NCBI GenBank assembly: GCA_035264765.1
Contig: DATFPQ010000123.1
Span: 1 to 15,127 of the forward strand
Length of the DNA: 15,127 bases
Direction of reading: 5' to 3'
Origin: DATFPQ01 sp035264765
Lineage (GTDB): Bacteria; Actinomycetota; Actinomycetes; Actinomycetales; Angustibacteraceae
Part shown: positions 1 through 7,109 of the stretch, in pieces
How positions within the stretch are numbered: position 1 is the stretch's first letter
Layout: the number at the start of each line of letters is the position of its first letter
Made by a program: the position numbers and the translations under genes
The notes under the pieces: model-generated
What the model was told of the DNA's origin: nothing
Databases searched by the model: none
Seen by the model: the letters and a program-made list of their open reading frames with translations, nothing else

Positions 1-401
1 CGCGCCCGTACGCGCGTGAGGGCCGAGCTCAGGGCGGCCAGCTGTTCGTCGGTCGGCTGGCTGGGCGTGCCTTCCAGGGACGACGGCGGGTCGCTGGACG
101 CCGGCGGATCGGCGGATGCCTGCGGATCGGCGGACACCGGCGGGCCTGTGGGCCTCGGCGTCGAGGGGACGGCCGCAGCCGCGGTTCCCCCAGCGGACCT
201 GCCGGCGGCGGTTGCGGGTGGCTCAACCGCTCTGCTCAGCAGGACACCGGCACAGACGGCCGCGGTCGTCAGCAATGCGACGACAACGGTCCGGTGTGCT
301 GCCCGCGGGCGCCGAGCTTCGCCACCACCAGACACCAGCGGTCGGGCGACGAACCACGCGGCGGCGGCGACGAGCACGCCGACGACAGCCGCAGGCATCA
401 T
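1..401 (-). CDS. ccmI: CcmI-like membrane protein, 3' end outside window
   Basis: This is the last visible gene of the ccm run and is open through the left edge; 133 residues are seen. The start is the first of two adjacent ATGs, with AGGAGG at 409-414 seven bases upstream; that site touches the ccmH stop codon and suggests coupled translation. Two hydrophobic segments are visible, at about residues 3-19 and 38-55, joined by a short basic loop. A Pro/Ser/Ala-rich linker (about 61-115) follows, then a segment around residues 115-133 that could open a TPR domain. CcmI proteins have two N-terminal helices and a periplasmic TPR domain that binds apocytochrome c for the CcmF/CcmH ligase. The identification rests on position and topology, since the diagnostic TPR part is not visible. 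The loop between the helices is much shorter than in E. coli CcmI. Another membrane-anchored protein is possible. Confidence 0.62.
   Translation of the reverse strand, partial: MMPAAVVGVLVAAAAWFVARPLVSGGGEARRPRAAHRTVVVALLTTAAVCAGVLLSRAVEPPATAAGRSAGGTAAAAVPSTPRPTGPPVSADPQASADPPASSDPPSSLEGTPSQPTDEQLAALSSALTRVRA
84..137 (-). repeat. 18-bp tandem repeat in ccmI-like linker
   Basis: Three imperfect 18-base units run head to tail, in frame. They encode six-residue units VSADPQ, ASADPP and ASSDPP (residues 89-106 of the ccmI-like protein), with a degenerate fourth unit after them. The repeat makes a Pro/Asp/Ser linker between the membrane part and the presumed TPR domain. Copy number could vary between strains without a frameshift. 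Confidence 0.7.
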
Positions 402-413
402 CTGGGCACCTCC

Positions 414-872
414 TCACAACCGTCCGGCCGGGCTGAGGTCAGACGGCCGGCGCAGCCGGCGAAGCAGCGCAGCTCCCGTGGCACCGGCCACCACCACAAT
501 GAGCAGGGGCAGGGCGTATGCGGCCCAACCAATCCCTCGTCGTGGCGGAGTCATGAGCACCGAGGCGCCGTAGGCGTTGACGAAGGTGGACCGGATCTGC
601 TCCGGCGAGCGGCCACGCCGCAGGTCGTCCAGGATCTGCTGCCGCATCTGCGCGGCCATGGGGGCCGGTGAGTCCGCGGCCGAGAGATCCTGGCAGACCG
701 GGCAGCGCAGGCTGGACGCGACCTCGTGCGCCTGGACTGCCACCTGTGAGGACTGCCCGCGGCCCGACATCGACACGGTCAGCAGGGTTCCGGCGATCAC
801 CGCAACCGCCAGAAGCACCAGCAGCGCGTCCCGTCCGGGTCTGCGGACCGCCCTGTCCGCCTGGGCCGTCAT
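414..872 (-). CDS. ccmH: CcmH cytochrome c heme lyase subunit
   Basis: CcmH is the thiol component of the cytochrome c heme lyase. Its CxxC pair reduces or holds the apocytochrome CxxCH cysteines before CcmF ligates heme. The 152-residue protein has an N-terminal hydrophobic segment at about 15-34, the family signature LRCPVCQ with Cys57 and Cys60, a small helical domain that includes RRGRSPEQIR, the FVNAYGASVLMTPP stretch (Tyr101), and a C-terminal membrane helix at about 117-136. This matches the short CcmH type in which the TPR part (CcmI) is a separate protein. The ATG at 872 was chosen because it overlaps the ccmG stop (ATGA) and a GGAACGGGG stretch lies just upstream; the open frame extends further upstream, but only as antisense-type sequence inside ccmG. 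The gap to the next gene is 12 bases. Confidence 0.93.
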   Translation of the reverse strand: MTAQADRAVRRPGRDALLVLLAVAVIAGTLLTVSMSGRGQSSQVAVQAHEVASSLRCPVCQDLSAADSPAPMAAQMRQQILDDLRRGRSPEQIRSTFVNAYGASVLMTPPRRGIGWAAYALPLLIVVVAGATGAALLRRLRRPSDLSPAGRL

Positions 873-1417
873 CGCGCACCCCGTTCCTGCGCCGTGCGGA
901 TGCGCGTGGCGAGGCCGTCGGCGTCCACGGGACCGATGACCCGGTCGACCACCTGCCCGGCAGGGTCGATGACGAAGGTCTCGGGCACGCCGCGGAGCCC
1001 GTAGGCCAGGGCAGTCCTCGAGTCGGCGTCCCGGACCACCGGGTACGAGATGCCGAGCTCGGCGAGGAACTGCTGCGCGTCTTCGCTCTGGTCCTGGAAG
1101 TCCACGCCGACCACCACGACGCCGGAGTCGCCGAAACGCTTCCAGGTGGCGTCCAGTGCCGGCTGCTCCACCCGGCACTCCGCGCACCAGGATGCCCAGA
1201 AGTTCAGCACGACGACCTGGCCGCGCAGGCTGGACAGGCTCACCGGCGGTCCATTCAGACCCTCCAACCGGAAGTCCGGTGCCTGCCGGCCGACCAGAGG
1301 CGACGCCGCCTCGGCCGAGGGCCGGCTCAGGGCCGCGGACAGCAACGCCACGACCACGAGCACCCCGACGACCACGACGCCGAGCAGCGCAACGCTGCGC
1401 CTCCGGGACGACGTCAT
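869..1417 (-). CDS. ccmG: CcmG/ResA-type thioredoxin-like protein
   Basis: This is a membrane-anchored thiol-disulfide oxidoreductase of the TlpA/ResA/DsbE group, 182 residues long. A basic N-terminus is followed by one membrane helix (about 9-31), then an extracytoplasmic thioredoxin fold. The active site is FWASWCAEC with Cys78 and Cys81, and the cis-proline motif GVPETFVID sits around Pro145. In System I, CcmG keeps apocytochrome and/or CcmH cysteines reduced, using electrons from CcdA or DsbD; ccdA lies about 7 kb away in this window. The ATG start overlaps the ccmF stop (ATGA) and its own stop overlaps the ccmH start, so the three genes are translationally linked. The context of CcmF before it and CcmH after it makes CcmG the best name rather than a general ResA. 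Confidence 0.93.
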   Translation of the reverse strand: MTSSRRRSVALLGVVVVGVLVVVALLSAALSRPSAEAASPLVGRQAPDFRLEGLNGPPVSLSSLRGQVVVLNFWASWCAECRVEQPALDATWKRFGDSGVVVVGVDFQDQSEDAQQFLAELGISYPVVRDADSRTALAYGLRGVPETFVIDPAGQVVDRVIGPVDADGLATRIRTAQERGAR

Positions 1418-3417
1418 GGCGAGCCCACTTCCGCCAGAGGCCCCCGTTCGGCTGCAGCCTCCAGGGCCGGCCGGGTCGCCGGGCGAGGCCGCCGCCCGGG
1501 CCAGGCCGCCGCCAGACCGCCGAGCACCATCACCGCACCGCCGAGCCAGAGCCAGTTCACCCCGGGGTTGCGATAGAACCGGAACGTCGCCGACCTACCG
1601 TTGTCCTGCAGTGCGACAACGGAGGAGTACAGGTCCCACACCGCACCGCGGTCGATGGACGGTGAGCCGATCGGCTCCGACCCTCCGGGGTAGAGGTTCA
1701 ACCGTGGTCGCAGGGTGTGGCCACGCGCGCCGCTGGGGTCGGTGACCGACACGGTCGTCGTCAGGACCGCCCGGCGCGGCTCGGCCTGCGTCCGCATCCC
1801 CTCGTAGCGCAACCGGTACCCATCGAAGGAGGTGGCCTGCCCGGCGCTCAGCGTGACCTCGGTCTGGCGCGCCAGGGTCGCCGAGGCCGTGACCCCGGCA
1901 GCCAGGACGGCGAGCCCCACGTGCACCGTCAACGCGGCGTAGTGCCGGCGTCCACGGCGCAGCGTTCTCCAGGCCCCCGCCCGGCCGCCCCGCCGACCCG
2001 TCACAAGCCCCGACGCGATCTCCGACGCGTTGGTCGCCGCCACCAGCGCAGCCAAGCCGAAGCCGGCGACGGCCTGAGGCTGCCGGACGCCGGCCAGCGC
2101 GGTCACGACCACCACGACTGCGGCCGTGAGGACGGGCAGCCGAAGGCGGCGCAGTGCTCGGCTGCTGTCGGTCGCCCGCCAGCCGAGCCGCGGCGCGGTG
2201 CCGACGAGAAGCAGCAGGAGCAGGAACACCGGCGCCAGCGCGGTCCGGAAGTACGGGGCGCCGACCGTCATCCGGTCACCGGTCGCCGCCTCGACGACCA
2301 TCGGGAACACCGTGCCGAGGAGGAGGATCGCCGTCGCGGACAGCAACAACACGTTGTTGCCGATGAACGCTCCCTCGCGCGACAGCACGGAGTCCAGCCG
2401 TGCGTCAGGGCGCAGCTGCGGCAGCCGCCATGCCACGAGCCCGAACCCGCCGAGCAGGACGACGGCCAGGAACACCAGGTACGCGGGCCCGACGCCCGAC
2501 TCGGTGAAGGCGTGGATCGAGGTGAGCACGTTGCCGCGGGTCAGGAAGGTTCCGAAGGTCATCAGGGCGAACGCGGAGATGACCAGGACGACGTTCCACA
2601 GACGGCCGATGCCGCGGCGCTCCTCGAGCATGGCCGAGTGGAGGAACGCCGTCGCCACCAGCCACGGGAGCAGCGCCACGTTCTCCACGGGGTCCCACGC
2701 CCAGTAGCCGCCCCAGCCGAGCACGGAGTACGACCAGAGGGCCCCCAGCAGGAGGCCGACGGTCAGGAAGCACCAGACCGCAAGGGTCCACCGGCGGGTG
2801 ATGGCCGACCACCTCGCCCCGGCGCGTCCCACGAGCAGGGCAGCGATCCCGAAGGCGAACGGCACCGTGAACCCGATGAACCCCAGGTACAGGAACGGAG
2901 GATGCACCGCCATCAACGGGTGGTTCTGCAGCAGGGGTGACGGCCCGCGTCCGTCGGGAGGGACGTCGGTCAGCGTCGCGAACGGTCGGGCGGGCCCGCT
3001 GACGACGGACAGGTAGAAGACCTGCACCGCGAGCAGCACGCTGAGGGCGTACGGGAAGGTGGCGGGACGGTCCCGGCGGAAGCGGAGCGCGACCGCGGCG
3101 ACGTAGCCGGCGAGCACCAGGTTCCACAGCAGCAGTGAACCGTCGTCGGCCGCCCACAGGGCCAGCACCTTGTAGAACGTCGGAGTGCTCCGCGAGGAGT
3201 TCTCGGCGACGTACTTCACCGCGAAGTCGTTACGCAGCAGAGCCAGCAGCATGGCGCCGTTGATCACGAGCGCGAAGGCAAGCAACACGTACGCGCACCG
3301 GCGCGCGCTGTCCACGAGGGCTGGCCGGGCCGTCCGCGCGCCGACAGCGGCGACCGCGGTGCCGTACAGCGCGACCAGCAGGCCGAGCAGGATGGTCACC
3401 TGGCCGACCTGGCTCAC
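1414..3417 (-). CDS. ccmF: CcmF heme lyase, large subunit
   Basis: CcmF takes heme from holo-CcmE and attaches it to apocytochrome c on the outer face of the membrane. The 667-residue length is normal for the family and many membrane helices are visible. The tryptophan-rich WWD signature spans about residues 235-246 (WGGYWAWDPVEN). Histidines sit where the family has its heme ligands: His172 in AVHPPFLYLGF, His260 in FLHS, His302 in SIHAF, and His499 near the C-terminal membrane part. A soluble extracytoplasmic stretch (about 515-615) precedes the last helix at about 620-640, and the cytoplasmic tail is Arg/Pro-rich. The frame is open up to 3834, but the GTG at 3417 is preferred: it overlaps the ccmE stop (GTGA) and starts directly before the first helix. 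The stop overlaps ccmG. Confidence 0.96.
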   Translation of the reverse strand: MSQVGQVTILLGLLVALYGTAVAAVGARTARPALVDSARRCAYVLLAFALVINGAMLLALLRNDFAVKYVAENSSRSTPTFYKVLALWAADDGSLLLWNLVLAGYVAAVALRFRRDRPATFPYALSVLLAVQVFYLSVVSGPARPFATLTDVPPDGRGPSPLLQNHPLMAVHPPFLYLGFIGFTVPFAFGIAALLVGRAGARWSAITRRWTLAVWCFLTVGLLLGALWSYSVLGWGGYWAWDPVENVALLPWLVATAFLHSAMLEERRGIGRLWNVVLVISAFALMTFGTFLTRGNVLTSIHAFTESGVGPAYLVFLAVVLLGGFGLVAWRLPQLRPDARLDSVLSREGAFIGNNVLLLSATAILLLGTVFPMVVEAATGDRMTVGAPYFRTALAPVFLLLLLLVGTAPRLGWRATDSSRALRRLRLPVLTAAVVVVVTALAGVRQPQAVAGFGLAALVAATNASEIASGLVTGRRGGRAGAWRTLRRGRRHYAALTVHVGLAVLAAGVTASATLARQTEVTLSAGQATSFDGYRLRYEGMRTQAEPRRAVLTTTVSVTDPSGARGHTLRPRLNLYPGGSEPIGSPSIDRGAVWDLYSSVVALQDNGRSATFRFYRNPGVNWLWLGGAVMVLGGLAAAWPGRRPRPATRPALEAAAERGPLAEVGSP

Positions 3418-3908
3418 CGCGCTGCCCGTTCCAGCCCGGCACGTGCGGGCGCGGTGATGCCGACCGCCGGAGGCCGGTAGGTGCCGTCGTGCTTGACCAG
3501 CAGGGTGTCGGAGTGGAACCGTCCGTCCCTTTCCAGGGCACCCTCGAGCACCACGCCCTGGCCGGCCCGGAACAGCTCTGGAACGGCTCCGGTGCTGACC
3601 ACCTGCATCGTCGTCCGACCGTCGGTGACGGTGAACGTGAGGCTGTTCGACGGGCCGTGCACCGAGCCGGGCACCACGTATCCGCCCAGCCGGATCCGCT
3701 GGCCCGCAGCCGTAGTCTGCTGCCCCGCCACCTCGGTCGGGGACAGGTAGTAGACGAAGCTGCCCGTCAGCCCACGGACGGCGATCCAGCCGAGGGCCGC
3801 GACGACGATGGCGACGCAGGCGACGAGCCGCCATCGGGCGCGCCGACCGGTCGCCGGCGGCGCGGCCGGCGGTACGGGTCGGGTGCCCGTGGGCTGGACG
3901 AGGCTCAT
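3414..3908 (-). CDS. ccmE: CcmE heme chaperone
   Basis: CcmE binds heme covalently and carries it from CcmC/CcmD to CcmF. The protein has 164 residues: a Pro-rich cytoplasmic start, one membrane helix (about 27-45), then an OB-fold beta domain (about 50-140). The heme-attachment motif is LVKHDGTY, with His140 as the expected covalent ligand and Tyr144 completing His-x-x-x-Tyr. Some CcmE proteins, as I recall mainly archaeal and some Gram-positive ones, carry Cys in place of this His; this one does not. A flexible tail follows. The ATG start overlaps the ccmD stop (ATGA), and its stop overlaps the ccmF GTG start. Confidence 0.96.
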   Translation of the reverse strand: MSLVQPTGTRPVPPAAPPATGRRARWRLVACVAIVVAALGWIAVRGLTGSFVYYLSPTEVAGQQTTAAGQRIRLGGYVVPGSVHGPSNSLTFTVTDGRTTMQVVSTGAVPELFRAGQGVVLEGALERDGRFHSDTLLVKHDGTYRPPAVGITAPARAGLERAAR

Positions 3909-4060
3909 CGCCGTGGCCGGCTGCGGGCGTCGGTTCGGCCGGTCAGGGCAGCCACCAACCGGTGCGCCCGACGGGTGCGGCGGGCCAGCTGAAGGCGGTA
4001 CAGCCCGAGCGCCGTGCCGGTGATCGCGTAGCCGGCCAGCACGTAGGACGCGTCACGCAT
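3905..4060 (-). CDS. ccmD: CcmD, small membrane subunit
   Basis: This 51-residue frame fills the gap between ccmC and ccmE. The start ATG at 4060 overlaps the end of ccmC by 8 bases, and the stop overlaps the ccmE start (ATGA). The protein begins MRDASYVLAGYAIT, with one hydrophobic helix (about 6-21) followed by a basic cytoplasmic tail rich in Arg. That layout, including a Tyr-x-x-x-x-Tyr near the membrane entry, is typical of CcmD, which helps release holo-CcmE from the CcmABC complex. Sequence conservation in this family is low, so the call rests mainly on size, topology and position. Confidence 0.88.
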   Translation of the reverse strand: MRDASYVLAGYAITGTALGLYRLQLARRTRRAHRLVAALTGRTDARSRPRR

Positions 4061-4877
4061 TGCCGCCTCCCCCAGGCGAATAGGCCGGTGGCCCGAGTGG
4101 CGAGGAGGTCACCTCGTCCGGGATGCCGTCGAGCGAGCCGGAGCGACGCGGGGCACGGGCCCGGGGAGTGGGGGAGGCCATGAGGGTGCCGGCCACCCGG
4201 TCTTCGACACGTCCCACACGGGTGCGGACGGCCATCAGGTACGCGTACGCGACCGAGAACGCGACGGTGGAGAACAGCAGCGTGGCCAGCATGCTTCCGG
4301 CCATCGTCGGTGCTCCCGGGCGCAGAACTGTTGCCTCCTGGTGAAGGGACCGCCACCAGACGACCGACATGTGAACGATGGGTACGTCGATGAACCCGAC
4401 GACTCCGACGACGGCCGCCCAATGGGCCCGCCTGGCCGGGCTGTCGGCGACCTGGCGCAGCGACAGGTAGCCCACGTAGATGAGCAGCAGCACGGCGGTC
4501 GTCGTCAGTCTGGGGTCCCAGGTCCACCAAGCACCCCAGACCGGGCGGCCCCACAGCGACCCCAGCACGATGGTCAACGCGCAGAACTGCACGCCGATCT
4601 CGGCCGACGACACGGCCACCCGGTCCCAGCGGGTCTGCCCCGTGCGGAGGTAGGCGATGCTCGCCACGAACACCACGCCGAAGGACGCGAACGCCAGCCA
4701 GGCGGCGGGTACGTGGACGTACATCAGCCGCTGGACGTCCCCCTGGTTGGCGTCCGGCGGGACGACGACGAGTCCGAGCATGGCCGTTGCCAGCAGGGAG
4801 ACCACGGTGGCCCAGCCCAGCGCGCGCTGGGCGCCGCGGGTGCCCATTCGAGCCAGCGCCCTGTTCACCAGCCTCAC
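4053..4877 (-). CDS. ccmC: CcmC heme transfer protein
   Basis: CcmC attaches heme to CcmE. The 274-residue protein shows about six membrane helices and the WWD motif at about residues 114-121 (WGAWWTWD). Histidines are placed as in the family: His55 in YVHVPAAW, and His169 and His179 in IVHMSVVWWRSLHQ. Family members are around 240 residues; the extra length is a cytoplasmic tail from about residue 220 that is rich in Pro, Ser, Arg and Gly. The GTG at 4877 is chosen because GAGGAG lies about six bases upstream and the first helix begins near residue 20. Thirty-nine bases separate it from the upstream di-heme protein gene on the same strand, so co-transcription is likely. The gene overlaps ccmD. 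Confidence 0.95.
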   Translation of the reverse strand: MRLVNRALARMGTRGAQRALGWATVVSLLATAMLGLVVVPPDANQGDVQRLMYVHVPAAWLAFASFGVVFVASIAYLRTGQTRWDRVAVSSAEIGVQFCALTIVLGSLWGRPVWGAWWTWDPRLTTTAVLLLIYVGYLSLRQVADSPARRAHWAAVVGVVGFIDVPIVHMSVVWWRSLHQEATVLRPGAPTMAGSMLATLLFSTVAFSVAYAYLMAVRTRVGRVEDRVAGTLMASPTPRARAPRRSGSLDGIPDEVTSSPLGPPAYSPGGGGNA

Positions 4878-4916
4878 CGAGGTCTCCTCACCGGATACGT
4901 GGGACGCGACGTCCGC

Positions 4917-6329
4917 TCACAGCGACAGCAGGTACTGGACCAGGTCGTCCTGCTGGGCCGACGTCAGCTTCAGTCCGAAGGTCGAGTTGTAGTGCCGAAC
5001 CACCGCGTGCAGGTCGGCGTACCGGCCGTCGTGGTAGAACCCGCGCTTGCGGTGGGTCCACAGCCCGCGCAGCGGGCTGGTCCGGTACATGTGCGTCGGC
5101 GAGCGGTCGGCCTGGAAGCTGTCGATCCCGATCTTGTCCGGCGTGTGCATGTTCCAGCCGGGTTCGGTGAACAGCGGCGGCACGTGGCACCTGGCACAGT
5201 CCGCCTTGCCGGAGAACAGCATCTTGCCGCGCGCGGCCGCCTTGGCGTTGAACGAGCCCTTCGGCGGCTTCGGTGCGTCGAGCGACAGCTGGTAGACCTG
5301 CAGCGCCCCCAGTTTCGGGGTGATCCGGTCGACCCGGGCCTCGGTGTGCCCGAACCGGTTCTCGGCGGCGATCGGGAACTGCTGCTTGTTGTCCAGGCGG
5401 GTGTCGAAGAAGGTTCCCTGGCCGTGCATCTCGAGGTTCGCGACGAAGGCGTTCCAGTACGTCATGGACCCGAATCCGGTCGTGGTCACGAGGTTCACGC
5501 CGCGGAGGCCGAACGCCGGCGGCAGCACGCTCGCCGCGGACCGGCCGTTGGGCTGGAAGGCCTTGCCGTCCAGGAACAGCTGGGCGTCGAACTTGCCCGG
5601 ACCCCACGAGTTGAGGACCTTGTGCACCGTCGCGACGTTGGTGTGCAGCAGGGAGGCGACGGGTTGAAGGTTCGGCGACAGTCCGATGATGGCTCCGACG
5701 TTGAGGTCCCGGTTCGCCCAACCATCGCGGCGGGTCCCGATGCCCGGTGCGAACGAGTCGTTGACGGTGGAGTGGCACAGCGCGCACTGGATCCCGACGC
5801 TGCGCAGGTTCCCCCGGGCGTCGAAGAAGCCCTTCACCCCGACGACCGAGTTCAGTCTGAGCAGGGCGAGCGTGACCTTGGGGTCGTTCAGGTTGACCTT
5901 GCCCGCGGCGATGTCGGCCCGCAGCGTGACCGGGAGCGCCGCGAGGTCGACCTTGAGGCCCAGGGCGAGCGCTTGGCGGGGGCTGAGGCCGGGACCGACG
6001 CCGCCGTTGGCCTTGCCGGCGATGGCCGCGTCCAGGTTCAGCAGGTCGCCCCAGAACGCCTCGTCGCCGAACGTGTCGAAGCGGAATGTCCGTCGGCCCT
6101 CGGCCAGCACGGCACGGTTGTTGTCTTGCAAGGAGAGCTCCTGCGCAGAGCGCGCTGGGGCGGCGCCGCTCGCGGCGGACGGCGGGCTGGCGGCGGTCGC
6201 CTGGAAGGCCAGGGCGGCCGTGGCCCCCGCTGCCACTGCTCCCACCAGCAGCCGTGCGGGGCGCCGGACGGCGTCGCGTCGCTGCTGTGCAAGGGCTCCA
6301 CGTCGACGGCTCGGCTGCGATGTCGACAT
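4917..6329 (-). CDS. Secreted di-heme cytochrome c peroxidase/MauG-family protein
   Basis: The 470-residue protein has a Sec-type signal: an Arg-rich start, a hydrophobic core at about 27-43, and likely cleavage after ATA near residue 47. Two c-type heme motifs are present, CALCH (182-186) and CARCH (378-382). The C-terminal half has the MauG/cytochrome c peroxidase layout, including YRTSPLRGLW (415-424) and FYHDGRYADL followed by VVRHYN (431-448). Bacterial di-heme peroxidases reduce peroxide with electrons from small cytochromes, while relatives such as MauG or the rubber oxygenase RoxA do other oxidations. The heme-1 region (about 160-330) is longer than in classic CcpA and I do not recognise it, so peroxidase activity is not assured. 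The gene interrupts the ccm order between ccmB and ccmC and has its own likely promoter. It is a natural client of the surrounding machinery. GAGG lies seven bases before the ATG. Confidence 0.85.
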   Translation of the reverse strand: MSTSQPSRRRGALAQQRRDAVRRPARLLVGAVAAGATAALAFQATAASPPSAASGAAPARSAQELSLQDNNRAVLAEGRRTFRFDTFGDEAFWGDLLNLDAAIAGKANGGVGPGLSPRQALALGLKVDLAALPVTLRADIAAGKVNLNDPKVTLALLRLNSVVGVKGFFDARGNLRSVGIQCALCHSTVNDSFAPGIGTRRDGWANRDLNVGAIIGLSPNLQPVASLLHTNVATVHKVLNSWGPGKFDAQLFLDGKAFQPNGRSAASVLPPAFGLRGVNLVTTTGFGSMTYWNAFVANLEMHGQGTFFDTRLDNKQQFPIAAENRFGHTEARVDRITPKLGALQVYQLSLDAPKPPKGSFNAKAAARGKMLFSGKADCARCHVPPLFTEPGWNMHTPDKIGIDSFQADRSPTHMYRTSPLRGLWTHRKRGFYHDGRYADLHAVVRHYNSTFGLKLTSAQQDDLVQYLLSL

Positions 6330-6341
6330 CCCTCTGCCTCG

Positions 6342-6373
6342 TCTCTTTAGTGAAGTTGTGTTGTTTATAGAGA
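6342..6373. promoter_or_regulatory. Imperfect inverted repeat, candidate operator of the di-heme gene
   Basis: TCTCTTTA (6342-6349) and TATAGAGA (6366-6373) match as inverted arms in 7 of 8 positions, with 16 bases between them. The whole stretch is strikingly A/T-rich for this genome and covers the expected transcription start and leader of the di-heme gene. A dimeric repressor could bind here, but no regulator can be assigned from sequence. Confidence 0.35.
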
Positions 6374-6402
6374 ACTGTCGAGCGGCTCCGTGCCGGTGTC
6401 AA
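6374..6402 (-). promoter_or_regulatory. Candidate promoter of the di-heme peroxidase-family gene
   Basis: TTGACA (6402-6397) is a perfect -35 consensus, followed by a 17-base spacer and GACAGT (6379-6374) as a weak -10. Transcription would start near 6367 and leave a leader of about 38 bases. The A/T-rich run directly downstream (TATAAA, 6369-6364) is an alternative -10, but then no good -35 lies at the right distance. Confidence 0.5.
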
Positions 6403-6419
6403 GGGGCAGAACGGGCTCG

Positions 6420-6445
6420 CCCGGTCAGTACTCCCGGTCAGTCCT
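6420..6445 (-). repeat. 13-bp tandem duplication over the ccmB stop
   Basis: Two adjacent 13-base units on the plus strand, CCCGGTCAGTACT (6420-6432) and CCCGGTCAGTCCT (6433-6445), differ at one base. The second carries the ccmB stop codon (TCA on plus, 6438-6440). It looks like a small local duplication just past the end of ccmB, and no function is evident. Confidence 0.65.
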
Positions 6446-7109
6446 CAAGCAGGTGGCCATAGACCAGGTAGCCGGTGGCCAGCAAGACGGCATCGAAGGC
6501 GGCGAGCACGCCGAGCCAGCCGGCGACCTGGTCGGTGCTCCCGGCGCTGAGCAGCGCGCAGGCCCGGATGGCGGCGATCAGCACGGGCGTCGCCAGCGGC
6601 AGGATGAGGAGCGGCAGGGCGGCCTGGCGGGTGCGCCCGAGGGCCGTGAGCAGCCCGAACAAGCTCCCGAGGGCTGCGAGCCCGGTGATCCCCAGAACCG
6701 CGGTGGCCGCCAGCAGTGCCGGCGAGCTCCCCAGTGGCAGGCCGAACAGCGCCACCGTGAGCGCGCCGGTGAGGGTGAACAGCACGGCTACCTGCACGGC
6801 CACGGCGGCGGCCTTGCCGAGGTAGATCGCACCCCGGTCGACCGGGGACAGCAGCAGTCCCTCAAGGCAGCCGCCGTCCGCCTCCGCCTGGTAGGACCGG
6901 GAGAACAGGTCCAGGGCGGCGAGCAGGCCGGCCAGCCACAGCAGGCCCGGCGCAGCCTGCACGAGCAACAGCCTGCCGGGGCCGAGCGCGAAGCCGAAGG
7001 ACAGCAGCATCGTCGTGGCGAAAGGCAGCGCAGCGCTCAGCGCGGCCTTGCTGCGCCGTTCGACCCGTAGGTCCTTCGCCGCGATGGCCCACGCCAGCCG
7101 GGCGGTCAC
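6438..7109 (-). CDS. ccmB: CcmB, membrane subunit of the Ccm ABC transporter
   Basis: CcmB is the membrane partner of CcmA. Together with CcmC they form the complex whose ATP hydrolysis releases holo-CcmE. The 223-residue length matches the family, and six hydrophobic segments are visible. The N-terminal cytoplasmic start AAKDLRVERRSK and the loop EADGGCLEGLLLSPVDR (about 95-112) are typical of CcmB, where the conserved ED(G)xLExL-type loop contacts the ATPase. The GTG start overlaps the ccmA stop (GTGA) and GGAGGGG lies about seven bases before it, inside the ccmA 3' end. The downstream gene is not ccmC, as in most operons, but the di-heme protein after a 108-base gap. Confidence 0.94.
   Translation of the reverse strand: MTARLAWAIAAKDLRVERRSKAALSAALPFATTMLLSFGFALGPGRLLLVQAAPGLLWLAGLLAALDLFSRSYQAEADGGCLEGLLLSPVDRGAIYLGKAAAVAVQVAVLFTLTGALTVALFGLPLGSSPALLAATAVLGITGLAALGSLFGLLTALGRTRQAALPLLILPLATPVLIAAIRACALLSAGSTDQVAGWLGVLAAFDAVLLATGYLVYGHLLED

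Noticed and set aside
3418..3834. A 139-codon upstream extension of ccmF
   Set aside because: It overlaps ccmE entirely, has no membrane or heme motifs and reads as out-of-frame sequence. The GTG at 3417 fits the overlap and the family.
4341..6350. A 669-codon open frame on the plus strand
   Set aside because: It lies antisense to ccmC and the di-heme gene, whose motifs are unmistakable. Its product is low-complexity Arg/Gln/Val/Gly sequence typical of GC-rich shadow frames.
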